Shown here: piece after piece, positions 22,897 through 33,555 of the stretch
Position numbering within the stretch: the stretch's first letter is position 1
Layout: every line of letters begins with the position of its first letter
The notes under the pieces: model-generated
Database searches by the model: none
What the model saw: the letters and a program-made list of their open reading frames with translations, nothing else
Told to the model about the DNA's origin: nothing
Source: Limnephilus marmoratus
Lineage: Eukaryota; Arthropoda; Insecta; Trichoptera; Limnephilidae
Reading direction: 5' to 3'
Length of the DNA: 64,000 nt
NCBI GenBank assembly: GCA_917880885.1
Contig: OU862922.1
Coordinates: 23,312,627-23,376,626 of the forward strand
Program-made: the position numbers and the translations under genes

Positions 22897-23300
22897 GGGA
22901 GACGGGAATAGGTACCCCGGGAACCATTTATTGGATAATCAACACCTCTTCCATAGGTCAACCCAAGACTTTAGCTACGTTTGGTGACTTAGCAAGGGTG
23001 CCTGATTTCATGAGGTGAGATTTGTTTGGGTCTCGGCGGCAGATGCGTGGTTGAGGGAGTCCTTTTGACTTTTCCAGCAGGGCTCTCTCGGAACATCACC
23101 TTGCTCCACAGTAGGAGGGATGGAATCGTTTGTCTGTCATTCCTGGGCACACTGACCCCCAGATTCCTACCCACTATTCAAACCTTTTTACTTCCCAAAA
23201 CATCCTCTACGTCCTTTCCAAAAAATACCCTCTACATAGCATCCTCAAAGATGACATAGTCCCTGAATTATGTTCTTCAAAGCCTCCTGTGCGGAGCTAT
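22897..23300 (+). repeat. RepA copy
   Basis: Starts CAATTTGGGAGACGGGAATA and ends TGTGCGGAGCTATTGTAAAA. It has the usual order of blocks but lacks about 150 bases relative to the longest copies. It sits directly against, and probably inside, the TIR element whose remainder follows at 23310. Overlapping frames of 77 and 92 codons in it are not conserved among copies. Confidence 0.8.
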
Positions 23301-23309
23301 TGTAAAAAA

Positions 23310-23545
23310 AATGTTGACGTTTTCAGGGTCACTAGGAGGATATTTCAAAATGTCATGCTCATGTACCGGACCGTTATGCCTCCAGGTGTTATTATACAGT
23401 ACATTTAATGTGTAAAACTCAGACACGTGGAAATGGTATTTGATTTAAGGTGAGCATTCGATAATCGTATTATAATTAACACAAAACTTTGTATTTGGAG
23501 ATGTCTGACTAATCAACTAGTCGATTTATATTATAACAATTCATT
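23310..23545. mobile_element. second copy of the 5880-6169 TIR element, 5' part missing
   Basis: CAGGGTCACTAGGAGGATAT and CCGGACCGTTATGCCTCC parallel 5953-6018. The right end GTCTGACTAATCAACTAGTC parallels the TIR. The left end is replaced by RepA. Confidence 0.6.
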
Positions 23546-23684
23546 CTTGTTATATATTTATGCAGGTAGATAATGAATCCGTATTTTATTTAGTCAAAAG
23601 GGTATGTTCAGTAAGTCAGCTGAAGCGAATATTGCGTAATATGTGATCTTCTTAGTACCTACTTGATTAATCTTCTTTGTATTT

Positions 23685-24235
23685 ATTTATTTATTTATTT
23701 CTATGTATTACAGTATTTACCTTTAACATTTTTACATAATAGATAAATTTTGAAAACATTTTTACATGATATATTTTGCAATTTTATTATGTTGGGTGTA
23801 AGGTAGGTTTGTGAAGGTGAAACTGGTATGTATCTCAGCATTGATTGCATCAGAGGTTGTCATAGACATCTGAGCTCTTAAATGCAGCTGAAATGTTTTG
23901 CAAATTTTCGTTTCACTTCAATTGTCCAAGTACTGAAATTGTGCTTTCTGGGTGGGTTATTGGGGCTCCATCGAAGTCAGAGTCAAGTTAGCCTCTCGGA
24001 AGGTGGGCGTACTGTACATTAATGGTACAAAACTATCTGTACAAATTGCAAGTGCGCCCCACTGTTGAATTTTGCAACCAACTCTGATCGGGAGCCCCAA
24101 AAATTTCCGAAGAAACACTTGACTGTGCATAAACATGCGATATGTAGTTACAAACAATGCGATCGATAGTTTTCCCTATGTTAACAAGCGAATCGCAATC
24201 TTTGGAGCACAGGCGTCAGGTAGGTATGCTATCCT
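23685..24235 (-). mobile_element. probable LINE 3' end with (AAAT)n tail
   Basis: On the minus strand the end is GTAATACATAGAAATAAATA with further AAAT units, typical of LINE tails in this window. Upstream an open frame of 66 codons (24157-23957) has no motif I recognise. The assignment rests on the tail only. Confidence 0.3.
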
Positions 24236-24374
24236 TGTTCTGCCTGTATTACAATGGAAGATGCTCCATGAAAATAGCGTCATTGATCACTTCGGCACCG
24301 GTGCATAATCGGGAACATATACACGATTGACACTCGTTTTTGAGTTCAACAGCTTGACTGTTAAATGATTTGCC

Positions 24375-24515
24375 GGCCTCTATGTTTCCTCCATCCTTTT
24401 CACTACATCCTCTCCTCAAAAATACCCCCCCCCCCCACACGGCATCTTGAAATGACATAGGCCATGAGGGAAATTATTTGTCCCAGGGCCTCCTGCGTGG
24501 AGTTAAGGTAAAAAC
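24375..24515 (+). repeat. RepA 3'-end fragment with poly(C)
   Basis: Shows GACATAGGCCATGAGGGAAA and GGGCCTCCTGCGTGGAGTTA followed by AAGGTAAAAAC. A 12-base poly(C) tract at 24425-24436 replaces part of the CCCTCCACACAG arm, destroying the outer hairpin. Confidence 0.7.
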
Positions 24516-25440
24516 AAAAAAAAATATTTTTGTTGAAGGCACTTCCACTACATTAGTTATTCGGTCAATCCAAAGAGTTTTTTACCAAGTGCCGATACAG
24601 GGTCTATAAGAATATACCCGGAGTTCAAATGCTTCAACCATTATCCCGTTGCTTTTGTGAAGATCCGAAGTATATTACTCCAAACATGAGTAATGAGAAA
24701 ATCAATTATTTTCAATAATCCCATTTTTTCTTTTAAAAAATCTCTCGTTTTCAAACACTATTTATGGTATACCAAGACATGGCGCCATTAGGCAGATTTT
24801 TTTTCGTATTGCCAACGAAAAAAACTTATCTGTAAATACCAATCATTAATTTACTGATTTTATAAAGTGCACAAATGCAGGTATCGTATTAATTCGATTG
24901 TGCAGAGTTAAAAGTGCACGCTAAAATTTGTGCGAAAGAAGAAACCATCAGAAAGAATTTCCACCCAATAAAATCCATTACGTGACAGATTATCTCTGGT
25001 GTCAAAATCGCATCCATTTCTTAATCTTTATGGTTATTCAAACATTTAATAGCCATATAAAAATATATTTATTGTCGATTAGTTCATGCGATTTAAGTTA
25101 ATTGCATGTCAAAAAAACCCACCCAGATTTGTTTAAATTTACTTGAACGCTTTCATTTTGGGATGTTAATTAAAAAAAATTTTGAGATTGCTGCAAGGGT
25201 GTATAGTGTATGGGACACACATGTTTTTTTCATTACCATGCGCGATTATATTCCAGATCCCATATTATTATCATGGTAGAGGTAAACAAACTGTCAACGA
25301 ATTTTCGTTATCTCGTTTAACATTTTATTGCAATCCCAAAGATAACTGGTAATTTAATTTACGCTTATATATTGTGAAATCCTGGCCAGGAAGAATCCAT
25401 TTTTAATTGCAAGTTGTGAGTTATCAAAAATCTGTCAATG
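24516..25440. other. nothing recognised
   Basis: AT-rich sequence between a RepA fragment and a LINE. Confidence 0.45.
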
Positions 25441-26515
25441 CATGTTAATATATGTTTGTGAACGACATTTTCCAACAGGAAATTAAAGATGAATTAATCT
25501 CTTATGCTGATGACACTGCATTGTTAATAAAAGGTCAAACATGGGAACTAGTTAACAAATTGACAAATGAAGATATTAACATCTTAATACCATGGTTTGA
25601 TAATAACTTACTCACACTTAATAAAAAAAAACGACGTAATGTCTTATTTTCCTTACAGGAAATACCTGATAATAAAGTTAATATTGTAATCTATGAGGAA
25701 AAATGTGATCATGTACTCTGTAAACAACATAATCCTATTTGTACTGTAATTAACTCTTCTTCCGAAATAAAATATCTCGGTGTGATCATTGATCAAAACC
25801 TGAAGTGGAATAGTCGCATTTCAGAGCTGGTGAAGAGAATAAGGAAATGTATATATATACATTTGTTAGGTTAAGAAACATTTTAAATGTAAAAATAATC
25901 AAAAATTTGTACTATGCCCTGGTTCATTCTTTACTTATCTACGGAATTATAGGTTGGGGAAGATCTTACAAAAAAAATCTAAACTCAGTAAAAGTTTCGC
26001 AAAGAATCATAATTAAAGTAATATTAAAAAATAAATCTAACTTCTCAACAGAATCACTTTTTAAATTGTTTCCAGTACCAAATGTCGATAACATATTCAA
26101 GCAAGCTTCCATATAAAAATGTGTAAATAAAAAAATAACAAAGAATATCAAGAATTTTACAAACTTATGAGAAATGGAAACCAATTTACTACACCTAATT
26201 TTAAAACAACTCAAATGCAAAAGAGTTATATTTTCCAAGCCATAAAAAACTATAATAACCTCCCTTCTGAATTACGCTGTGTCATCAACCAATCAGCAAA
26301 ATTAAACAATTTTTCAAAAAAAAATTACAGTAAAAAGTAAATATTCTGTACAAAATATATTTTAACCTTCAACCTAAGTAAGAATCGTGGTTTCAGGCAC
26401 AAGAGCTCATCTTTTCTGATAAGGTATCATGACCAAAAACGACCTAAAGGGTATTATTTTGTGAAATTTATATGTAACTCATATTTTTTTATATTACAAT
26501 AAAAATAAAGTTAAG
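25441..26515 (+). mobile_element. LINE fragment with RT active site
   Basis: The first frame (25452-25874) begins at FVNDI and contains YADDTALLIKG, the reverse transcriptase catalytic motif with its two aspartates, then SSEIKYLGVIIDQNLKW, the conserved block after the palm. At about 25850 the frame shifts to 25847-26116 (LYYALVHSLLIYGIIGWG). Further shifted pieces (YIFQAIKNYNNLP) run to about 26340, and the 3' end is AATAAAAATAAAGTTAAG. The N-terminal half including the endonuclease is missing. It belongs to a Jockey/CR1-like family different from that at 33556. Confidence 0.85.
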
Positions 26516-27094
26516 AAAACATAAATACATGTATTAAAATTTGAAAAATTGTCAGATCCACGAAACGGTTTAAAGTTTTTTGCAACACATCGATTGCTCA
26601 GGAATAACATAAGTGGCATTGAAATCAAAAATTTATTCACAATAATTCCAAGTGACGGTTGACAGTTGACAGAAGTGACAAATGTATATAAAGGAAGATG
26701 GGTCTTAGGAGAAATCTCCACATCTATTGAAGATTTCTAAGGAAACCATTAGTGATAGGGCTTCGATAGTGTCGAATGCCCTTCATCCAACAATAATGCA
26801 TTCTTTTATTACATAAACTTTCATCATAAGAAGATTCACGTGTGAAATAATTATATCTTTCCTTTTTTTATACATCTATTTGAATTTTGAGTTTTTTTTC
26901 GTGAATGATTGGGTGCAAATCTTGGAAGTGAAAATTAACCCACTTCCCGATTTCCGATCGAGCTAAAACTCGGCAGATAGACTCATTGTCGATGGCACTC
27001 ACGTATACACACATGCATTTATCTGATATTGGATAACATTATACTTACTTAAAAAACATCAGTTAATATCCGAAATAAATGTCGGTACAATCCA
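26516..27094. other. nothing recognised
   Basis: No shared repeat or coding signal seen. Confidence 0.4.
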
Positions 27095-27180
27095 ATTAGT
27101 ATTAGGTGTTAGCGGTGTTCACTCATTTTAGTCAGTCCTTGGAAGGAAGGTTCAATCTTCAGTTAAAACAAAAAAAATCT
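27095..27180 (+). repeat. tRNA-derived SINE-like fragment
   Basis: AGTCCTTGG, then AAGGAAGGTTCAATCTTCAG and TTAAAACAAAAAAAA match the minus-strand sequence at 605-690. It abuts the 3' end of a minus-strand LINE fragment. Confidence 0.45.
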
Positions 27181-27460
27181 TTCGTCTTAAGTCGGTTCCT
27201 CACTGCTGAGGATCGTGACCCCTTCTCCAATTTCCATGGTGGACAAGGCTCTTCCACTCTTCGCGGGTCTACGCTGCGTGGAGAGCTGCAGACACTGACA
27301 TGTAGGTACCGGACGCCAGTGATACTTGGTCGCTCCAGCGCATTGGTGACCTTCAACTACTTCTTCTGCCTTCCTTGCCAGTGACTGTAAGTTTCTCCAA
27401 GTTGGAGTCCTCGGTTTGGCGAGCAACATGTCCAAAGATGGCAGATACTTGAAAGTTGAC
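27168..27460 (-). mobile_element. LINE C-terminal fragment (second RTE/L1-like family)
   Basis: The minus strand encodes PTWRNLQSLARKAEEV, then ATKYHWRP and, after a frame change, a block ending near GGAAATTGG. The same sequence is on the plus strand at 44768-44990, where it reads REEWWNIVHHGNW near the stop. A short W/HGNW-containing tail is common at the C-terminus of some insect LINEs (from memory, moderate trust). Confidence 0.6.
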
Positions 27461-28704
27461 ATATTGACACTAAATTGTTCATTTATCCAACATTTTCAGA
27501 TATACTAGAGAATGTGTGAATCACAAAAAGTTAATGAAATAATGACAAGACCTTATTTTTGCCTTATTTTTTTTTTACTTTTGTGATCATTTAACTTTGT
27601 CCTAAAGAACGTAGGGTTACTCCAAAACAGCCAAATCGTTTAAATAAGTAAATCGATGTCTAAAGTATTTAAAAAACGTATGCCAAAGTTATGCTAATTA
27701 TTGTGTTTCAATAATTATCCACTTTCATTATGATAAGTTGAAAGATGTGACCTTTTTCCCAAACCGTAAGTTGACGTACCTACGTGATTAAAATACACAT
27801 GCTTTTTTAACTAAATTATCACTACTCCTTACGGCAGCTGTGAAGCCATCTTAGTGAAGCTCATAAAATTTAACAATCAACATTACTCACCCAGAATGGT
27901 GGTTTCCATACACAACATCACAGGAATCGAAAAGTCATAAGTAACACTTCAACAAAAAAGTTTTAAGGAAGCTTACACAATAAAATTTCCAAACTATTTG
28001 ATCGTATAAAGGTGACCAGAGAGATGATTACATTCAAGAATGCTTCTGACTATCGCTATGTACAGCGTTTTGAGTGTATTCATTTAAAAATATATATTAC
28101 AATAATAAATAATACAGCGTCAGAAGAAACAGTAAAATACATATTAAGTATTTTTACCAGAAACTCTTTGGTCGACTCCATTATCTCGTTTAATGTAGAG
28201 CCAGCCGCACCAATTTGTTCATGAATTCGAATTCACCTGTGGGGAGGTACTTCCTAAAAGCAGTTCGATCAAAAGATCGAAATGTTTTTAATGTCCTGTA
28301 GCGCACATACAAGGTATTTGGCATAGCTAATTCATTGTTTTAACGGTTCAATTATAATGACTTAGATCCTAAAATCTGTGATGTTATAATCAAATTATTA
28401 ACATTAATAACAATTATACAAACGTGACACATTTAAAATGGAAATAAATATTGGAAATACATTGGAAATATTTCGAAATTTGCTAAAAAATTTCAATTTT
28501 GGAAACCATATGAACAACCCTCTTTGCTGTACAAACAAATCTTTACATGAACTATTTTATGGCTGTTAAAAATCGGTTTATATTTTACATTTCTATTAGT
28601 AAGGTTTTTACATACAGTTGCTTATCAATTGTTCAAAAATTTCACCAAGAACTTACCACTCATTCTATATATTATGTTAAAATAACGCATTATTGAATTA
28701 TTTT
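27461..28704. other. nothing recognised
   Basis: Frames of 60-70 codons are not supported by motifs. Confidence 0.45.
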
Positions 28705-29289
28705 GGTGACCGGACAATTCAGAATGGAATCAACCCAATACCTCATTGGAAAAGACATGTGATGAAAAAAATGTATAAAAAAATGCTTAAATCGGTTACG
28801 TTTGATTAGGTTAAGGGTAGTGATGTGCCGGATCGTTAAAAATGTATATCCGCGGATACGGATCCGAATACGGATATTTGGTGTCAAGATCTGCGGATAC
28901 GGATACGGATACGGATCTTTATTTTCTTATTCAATCGGTGTCGGCGCGCGAGACCTTGAAACGATAGTTGACGTTACGCCTGCCTCAACGAAGACGGTAT
29001 GGTAACTAAATACGATAAAATATTTGATTTTAAGAAATAAAAAATACTCTGCTTGGAATTTAATAGTTTTTTAATTCTACCTAATCACCTATATTTAGCA
29101 TTTCATCCTTTCAATTGAAAATTAATAAGGTAAAAGATCCGCGAGAAAAGCAACGGATACGGAACTTTCTTCTCCCTTGGATATCCGCGGATACGGATAC
29201 GGATATCCGGAATATCACTAGTTATGGGCTATTTTTCTTTTTTTTCGTAGAGGTGTTGAGTTGACTTGATTCCGAGTTGACATGGAACC
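28705..29289 (+). mobile_element. Mutator-like MITE, copy 3, split by a hAT-like element
   Basis: Begins GGTGACCGGACAATTCAGAA and ends GAGTTGACATGGAACC, matching the 38643 copy. After removing the insert at 28818-29220 (and one copy of its 8-bp duplication) about 174 bp remain. Confidence 0.75.
28818..29220. mobile_element. hAT-like non-autonomous element with 8-bp TSD
   Basis: A 403-bp insert. The left end TAGTGATGTGCCGGAT is the inverse of the right end (ATCCGGAATATCACTA) apart from a few bases. It is flanked by GTTAAGGG (28810-28817) and GTTATGGG (29221-29228), an 8-bp duplication with one mismatch. The length of the duplication and the TAGTGATG-type end are hallmarks of hAT elements (known). 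Near both ends the hexamer GGATAC is repeated in short arrays (28850-28915, 29155-29212). No transposase is present. Confidence 0.85.
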
Positions 29290-29939
29290 ATTTTTGTTAT
29301 TGTTCATGTGAATAGTAATTGACGTCTTTTGTCTATCATACATCTTTAAAAAAACATTTATAGAATTTTATTATATGACTTGGAGCTGTGACGTAGGTAC
29401 GAATGCGTCAAATTTATACGAAAATTTCAGTTTTGATTTATTTTTACGATAAATTTGATTAAATGCACATTGGCATCAGTGACTGCACCGCTGGCCACTG
29501 GTGAATAATTAATAACAGGCAAAATAACTTGCATAACTGGACCCAGTATGTTGTATTGCGATCGTGGCACGAGCGTGATACTGCAACATCGACAATAATG
29601 TACAGACTGTCAAAAAAATGGAGAGATTTGGTAAAATGGAACTAATAATTAATTAATTGTCATCACCGAGTAACACCGAATTTAAAACCAAGAACATAGC
29701 GCAGACCCTTGAGAAATCACGATGAAATTTAAAAAAAAAGTGTTAAAAAATATAAATAAATGGTTCGCTCGTATGTGATTTAGCCTTTGAGTTTTTGCCC
29801 TCCAGTATTTTGTTCCTGTCGACAGGTTCACGTTTTGACAAAATACCTAGCACCCGTGAAAAATCATGGTATATTATAATTACAATTTCGAAAAAGATAA
29901 TTAAAATAATTTTCTGTTATAGTAACATATTATAGGTAA
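29290..29939. other. nothing recognised
   Basis: No feature seen. Confidence 0.4.
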
Positions 29940-30095
29940 GTACCTACATATTTTATTGCTTGCCTGATTCAGTTCAAATACAATCAGTTCTAATTTTGAA
30001 AATTACACTTAAATTCAAAACAAATCCAAGTTCTAGAGTTTATTGAACCGGAGTTACATTGACTAAACTGAAATTAGTATTTCTGACTGAAGTAG
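29940..30095 (-). repeat. diverged repeat shared with 42100-42265
   Basis: In reverse complement: CTAATTTCAGTTTAGTC, GTAACTCCGGTTCAATAAAC, GAATTTAAGTGTAATTTTCA, AGAACTGATTGTATTTG. The same order occurs on the plus strand at 42110-42210, with roughly three quarters of bases alike. Function unknown. Confidence 0.55.
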
Positions 30096-30334
30096 ATTAA
30101 GTGTGAGTTTATGATTGATTTCCGGATTTGACAGATGGAGAGAGATAGGAAAAATGACTCATTTTTTCCTATGACGTTACATACTATTAGACGAGGGGTA
30201 GAAATCTCAAAGTGGGAAGACAAAGGAAAGAAAATTGTACCGGTCTCTATATCTAGTACTTTAGTACTATACTGCTACGCGTCGAGTAAGGCTGCGTCTT
30301 ACCAGTAAGTAAATTGCATTTAAAAAGTGCCAAA
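30096..30334. other. upstream region of the THAP-like exon
   Basis: Unassigned sequence ahead of the THAP-like reading frame. No TATA box or other promoter element stands out. Confidence 0.3.
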
Positions 30335-30411
30335 ATGCCCTCCTGTGTGATGAGAAAATGTTTCAATTACTCGGCAAATAATAGTAAAGGCGAATGAATA
30401 ACATTTCATGT
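30335..30411 (+). pseudogene. THAP-type zinc-finger first exon, interrupted
   Basis: From the ATG at 30335 the frame reads MPSCVMRKCFNYSANN, then SKGE, a TGA at 30395-30397, then ITFH. The C-x4-C pair right after the start and an ITFH block about 25 residues later are how THAP DNA-binding domains begin (known). The exon ends at a consensus donor GTAAGT (30412-30417), and an intron just after the TFH block fits the layout of THAP genes as I recall it. No continuing exon (second C-x2-H pair, AVPTIF-type block) was found downstream. The TGA suggests a dead copy of a host THAP gene or a THAP-bearing transposon. Confidence 0.5.
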
Positions 30412-30417
30412 GTAAGT

Positions 30418-31479
30418 ACACGCAAATTACTTAATATTATCGATTATTATAAATATTACAATTAATATTCATGTTTCCCGCTCGCGGTTTTACACGTCAT
30501 TAGAAAAAATTCAAGTCCTACTAAAGTAAAGGGTCTGGACGCGCAACAGCCAAATTTCTGTTGCTAAGTAAACTTCACTGTTTTAAAGCAGACTAATCAG
30601 CCTAAACACTATGTTTATTTGTTTGCTTGCGGTAAAACGACACATAAATCAGTAGTTCTAACAAGTATTGATGACAATCGCCACCATTTGAAAACTGTCG
30701 TTGCCCTATTGTAATTATTGTATAACTCGACATATCAAACTTCGGCAGCCGGACCTTTTATTCTAGTGGGCCTCAAGCTGTCTCCTGACAGCGAACATTC
30801 CATCAAAAAGTGACAAGCAATACGCCGCCGCCCGCTCATATATCCATGTCATTCATACACACACATTATTTGATTGTCTATTTTTATCACACAGGAATAA
30901 ACTTTTGAATTAAGAAATTATACTGAAAATCGCTGAAAACAAAAGAATGTTCCTTACTTTCCACATTATATTGTGAGTATATGAGACTATGGCGAGTATA
31001 TTTATTTATATAACGTCATTGATTTTTCTTAATGTTTTATTAAAAATATTTTTTTGATTGATACAAGTGTGCGCTTCGTGGCTTTTAGAATATGTAGGTA
31101 AGAAAGCACATTTCAAAAACATAAAAAAATTAATGAAAATGCAATGAAAAATTTACTTATAATATATAGTGATAATTATTTATAATCTCTTACATAACAA
31201 TCATGATTCTTTATTTTTAAATAATATATTTTATTTTTAATAATGGCCTCTAACGCCGAAAAGCTGCCACAAAAATAAAAATAAAATACTTGCTGCACTT
31301 ATGTAAGGTAATATAATATAATTGGCATGCAGAACTAACTTGCCAATGGTTATGCCAGTCGGGAGAGCAGCCTTGTTAAATAGAATCACTTCGAATATCG
31401 ATATGTTTAACATCAATGAAGCACAATTCAGACGACAAGCTTTGTTGCTGTTAGTATGATTGTGCTTCATTAAAGTATA
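30418..31479. other. nothing recognised
   Basis: Searched by eye for continuing THAP exons without success. The 77-codon minus frame at 31237-31470 has no motif. Confidence 0.4.
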
Positions 31480-31587
31480 AATTACTTAAATCTGTTTGAA
31501 TCTTAATACTTTATCTCTTTTAAAACGCTTTGGAATTTTTAATTTTGTAATGTTTTAAAAATGAATAAATTGAATTGAATTGGATTG
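31480..31587 (+). mobile_element. LINE 3' end with GAATT-type tail
   Basis: TTTTTAATTTTGTAATGTTT, then AATGAATAAATTGAATTGAA: the same 3' end is found on the minus strand at 54187-54240. Only the terminal non-coding part is recognisable. Confidence 0.5.
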
Positions 31588-31662
31588 AAAGGCCTCCGTG
31601 CTTTAGGGGTAATACTCTCGACTAGCAATCCAAAGGTAGGAAGTTCAAATCTCGGCGTGCGC
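31588..31662 (+). repeat. tRNA-like SINE head fragment
   Basis: GTGCTTTAGGGGTAATACTC resembles an A-box region, CTAGCAA an anticodon loop, and GAAGTTCAAATCTCGG a T-arm. Acceptor ends do not pair. It directly follows the LINE tail at 31587. Confidence 0.35.
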
Positions 31663-31739
31663 AAGTAAAATTTATTTAAATAATTTGAGTTGTTTCACTA
31701 TTAAACTCAATAAAATTATATAAAGTAGATTATATTTGA

Positions 31740-31965
31740 GGCATGTTCCAAAGTGGAACATACTCTCGGTATCTCCCTGTCAAAGTGCATCAAAGACCAC
31801 CATTCTGAATTATTGAAACGTCGCTTGAAATAGCTTTAGCCGTTTTTGGTGACCAGACTTAAAGAGTCAGTTACTGCTCCACCTTCTTCTGCCCCATCGC
31901 CTTCGCTTCCCCACTACTTTCAGCTTCATAACACACTCCAATTGGGAATGCTAGAGTGTTGATTT
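31740..31965 (-). repeat. R3 dispersed repeat, copy 2
   Basis: Plus-strand landmarks ACCACCATTCTGAATT, CGTCGCTTGAAATAGCTTTA, CTCCACCTTCTTCTGCCCC and CTCCAATTGGGAATGC parallel 9195-9350. Confidence 0.7.
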
Positions 31966-33555
31966 ACCTAATTTTAAAAATATATATGCTGTGTATTTAA
32001 TATTTGCGAATTAATACAATAGCAACAAATAAATCTTGATGTTGCAGTTTAAAATCATTTAAAATTTAAAAGATAACAGCGCCTCTATTACTTATTATAT
32101 TTCTTGACAGACTGTAGCTATAAATATCTACTGCATGGTATAATCTACTTCACGGAATTCGGTAGCGCCGCTAGCCACACCTGTCACCTGCCCCGAGTAT
32201 GCAGTGCTTAACCAGTGTTGCAAGTCGATTAATCGATTATTATATCGGCGGTAATATCGAGGAGCGAGCGGTCAGCGCGCACTGGCCACGCGACATTTTA
32301 TGTAGGTACCCATGTTTTTTAGCCTCCTTGACTCGCATGCGGGGTAATGCCATATCATTTCACACAATTATCACGTACGAACCGCGTGCATGGAAAAAAA
32401 TTCGGAGAGGATGCCCTTTGATAGTTCTGTGCTAATAATAGATACTATTTGCGTGTAAAACAAGCAAAAAATGCACAGATAATCTTTAGAAAAACTTCGG
32501 TAATATTTATAAAATAATGAATTAACAAGGAAGACGGGCTAAGAACAAGGTTCGCTCATACAGACACTTCGAAAAAAACATCGGGCTTGTGACGTAGCTC
32601 GGAGTCCCGAAATTAAAGATGGCACCTGATGGTCACTGCTGTTCCGGTTACCGGAGATCGGGATGGAACTTAAAATGGGGGAGGGGGTGACTAAAGATAT
32701 TCTGAAAAAAATTAACCGGTTCCTCAAAAAATGCAAAATAATTTGTCGCTGCTTATAATTACAACCATAGAAAATTTAATGTAACATTTCGTTATTTCTA
32801 GGAAAGAATAATACAATTTGTCAATGACTATTCTTTTGTCAATCAGGCAGGTACCGTAATATTTAAAAAAATGAGATGATAATGTCCAAATAAGAATGTC
32901 ATTTTCAGATTTGAAAAATAATCTTTATTGAATTACACGTCTGGTCAAAATAAGGCTGGCTTTATATCTAAGAAAGTGGATGACGTAGATTTTCGAAAAC
33001 GGAATACATAAAAATTTACAGACGTATGTAATAGCAAATGGCTGAGTTGAAACAGGACATTGTTCACTCAGACAATAAATACGAATATGTATATGTTTAA
33101 AGGGCAATGATTAAGCATGCGCTTACACTAAAAGGTGGACAATTGACACAAGTAAGTCGCTGTACTTTTTAAACACAGCGTTTCCTTGTTGCATCTGCCG
33201 GCTGCAAGCAGAACTTGCCATATTTGGTTTGATGCAAAACTATGTAGGGTCATTATTAAAAGGGTCTTACAACCAAACTACTCAAATAACAAATATAAAT
33301 ATAAAAAAAGACAGCAACATAAGTAATTCCTTATATGTATTAACGAAATCCTTGATTCCCGTGCGGGCTATAAAAATGGGTGACGGAATTAAGAATGGAG
33401 CGATATGATAATAACGCGAGGCCATTGTAATTTAGTAGTAGTTTTGCCTAACCTGTAAAATATACATTGGAACCGAATAAAGCGAAGAAAGAGGAGGAAT
33501 TGGACAAAATGATCGCTGTCGTGCACCCACACAGAAACTACACTGGTAGGTAGTA
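31966..33555. other. nothing recognised; GC-richer patch
   Basis: About 1.6 kb with no gene or shared repeat. The part from 32160 to 32420 is richer in G and C and includes the palindrome TCGATTAATCGA (32225-32236), but no promoter or frame can be defended. Confidence 0.4.
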
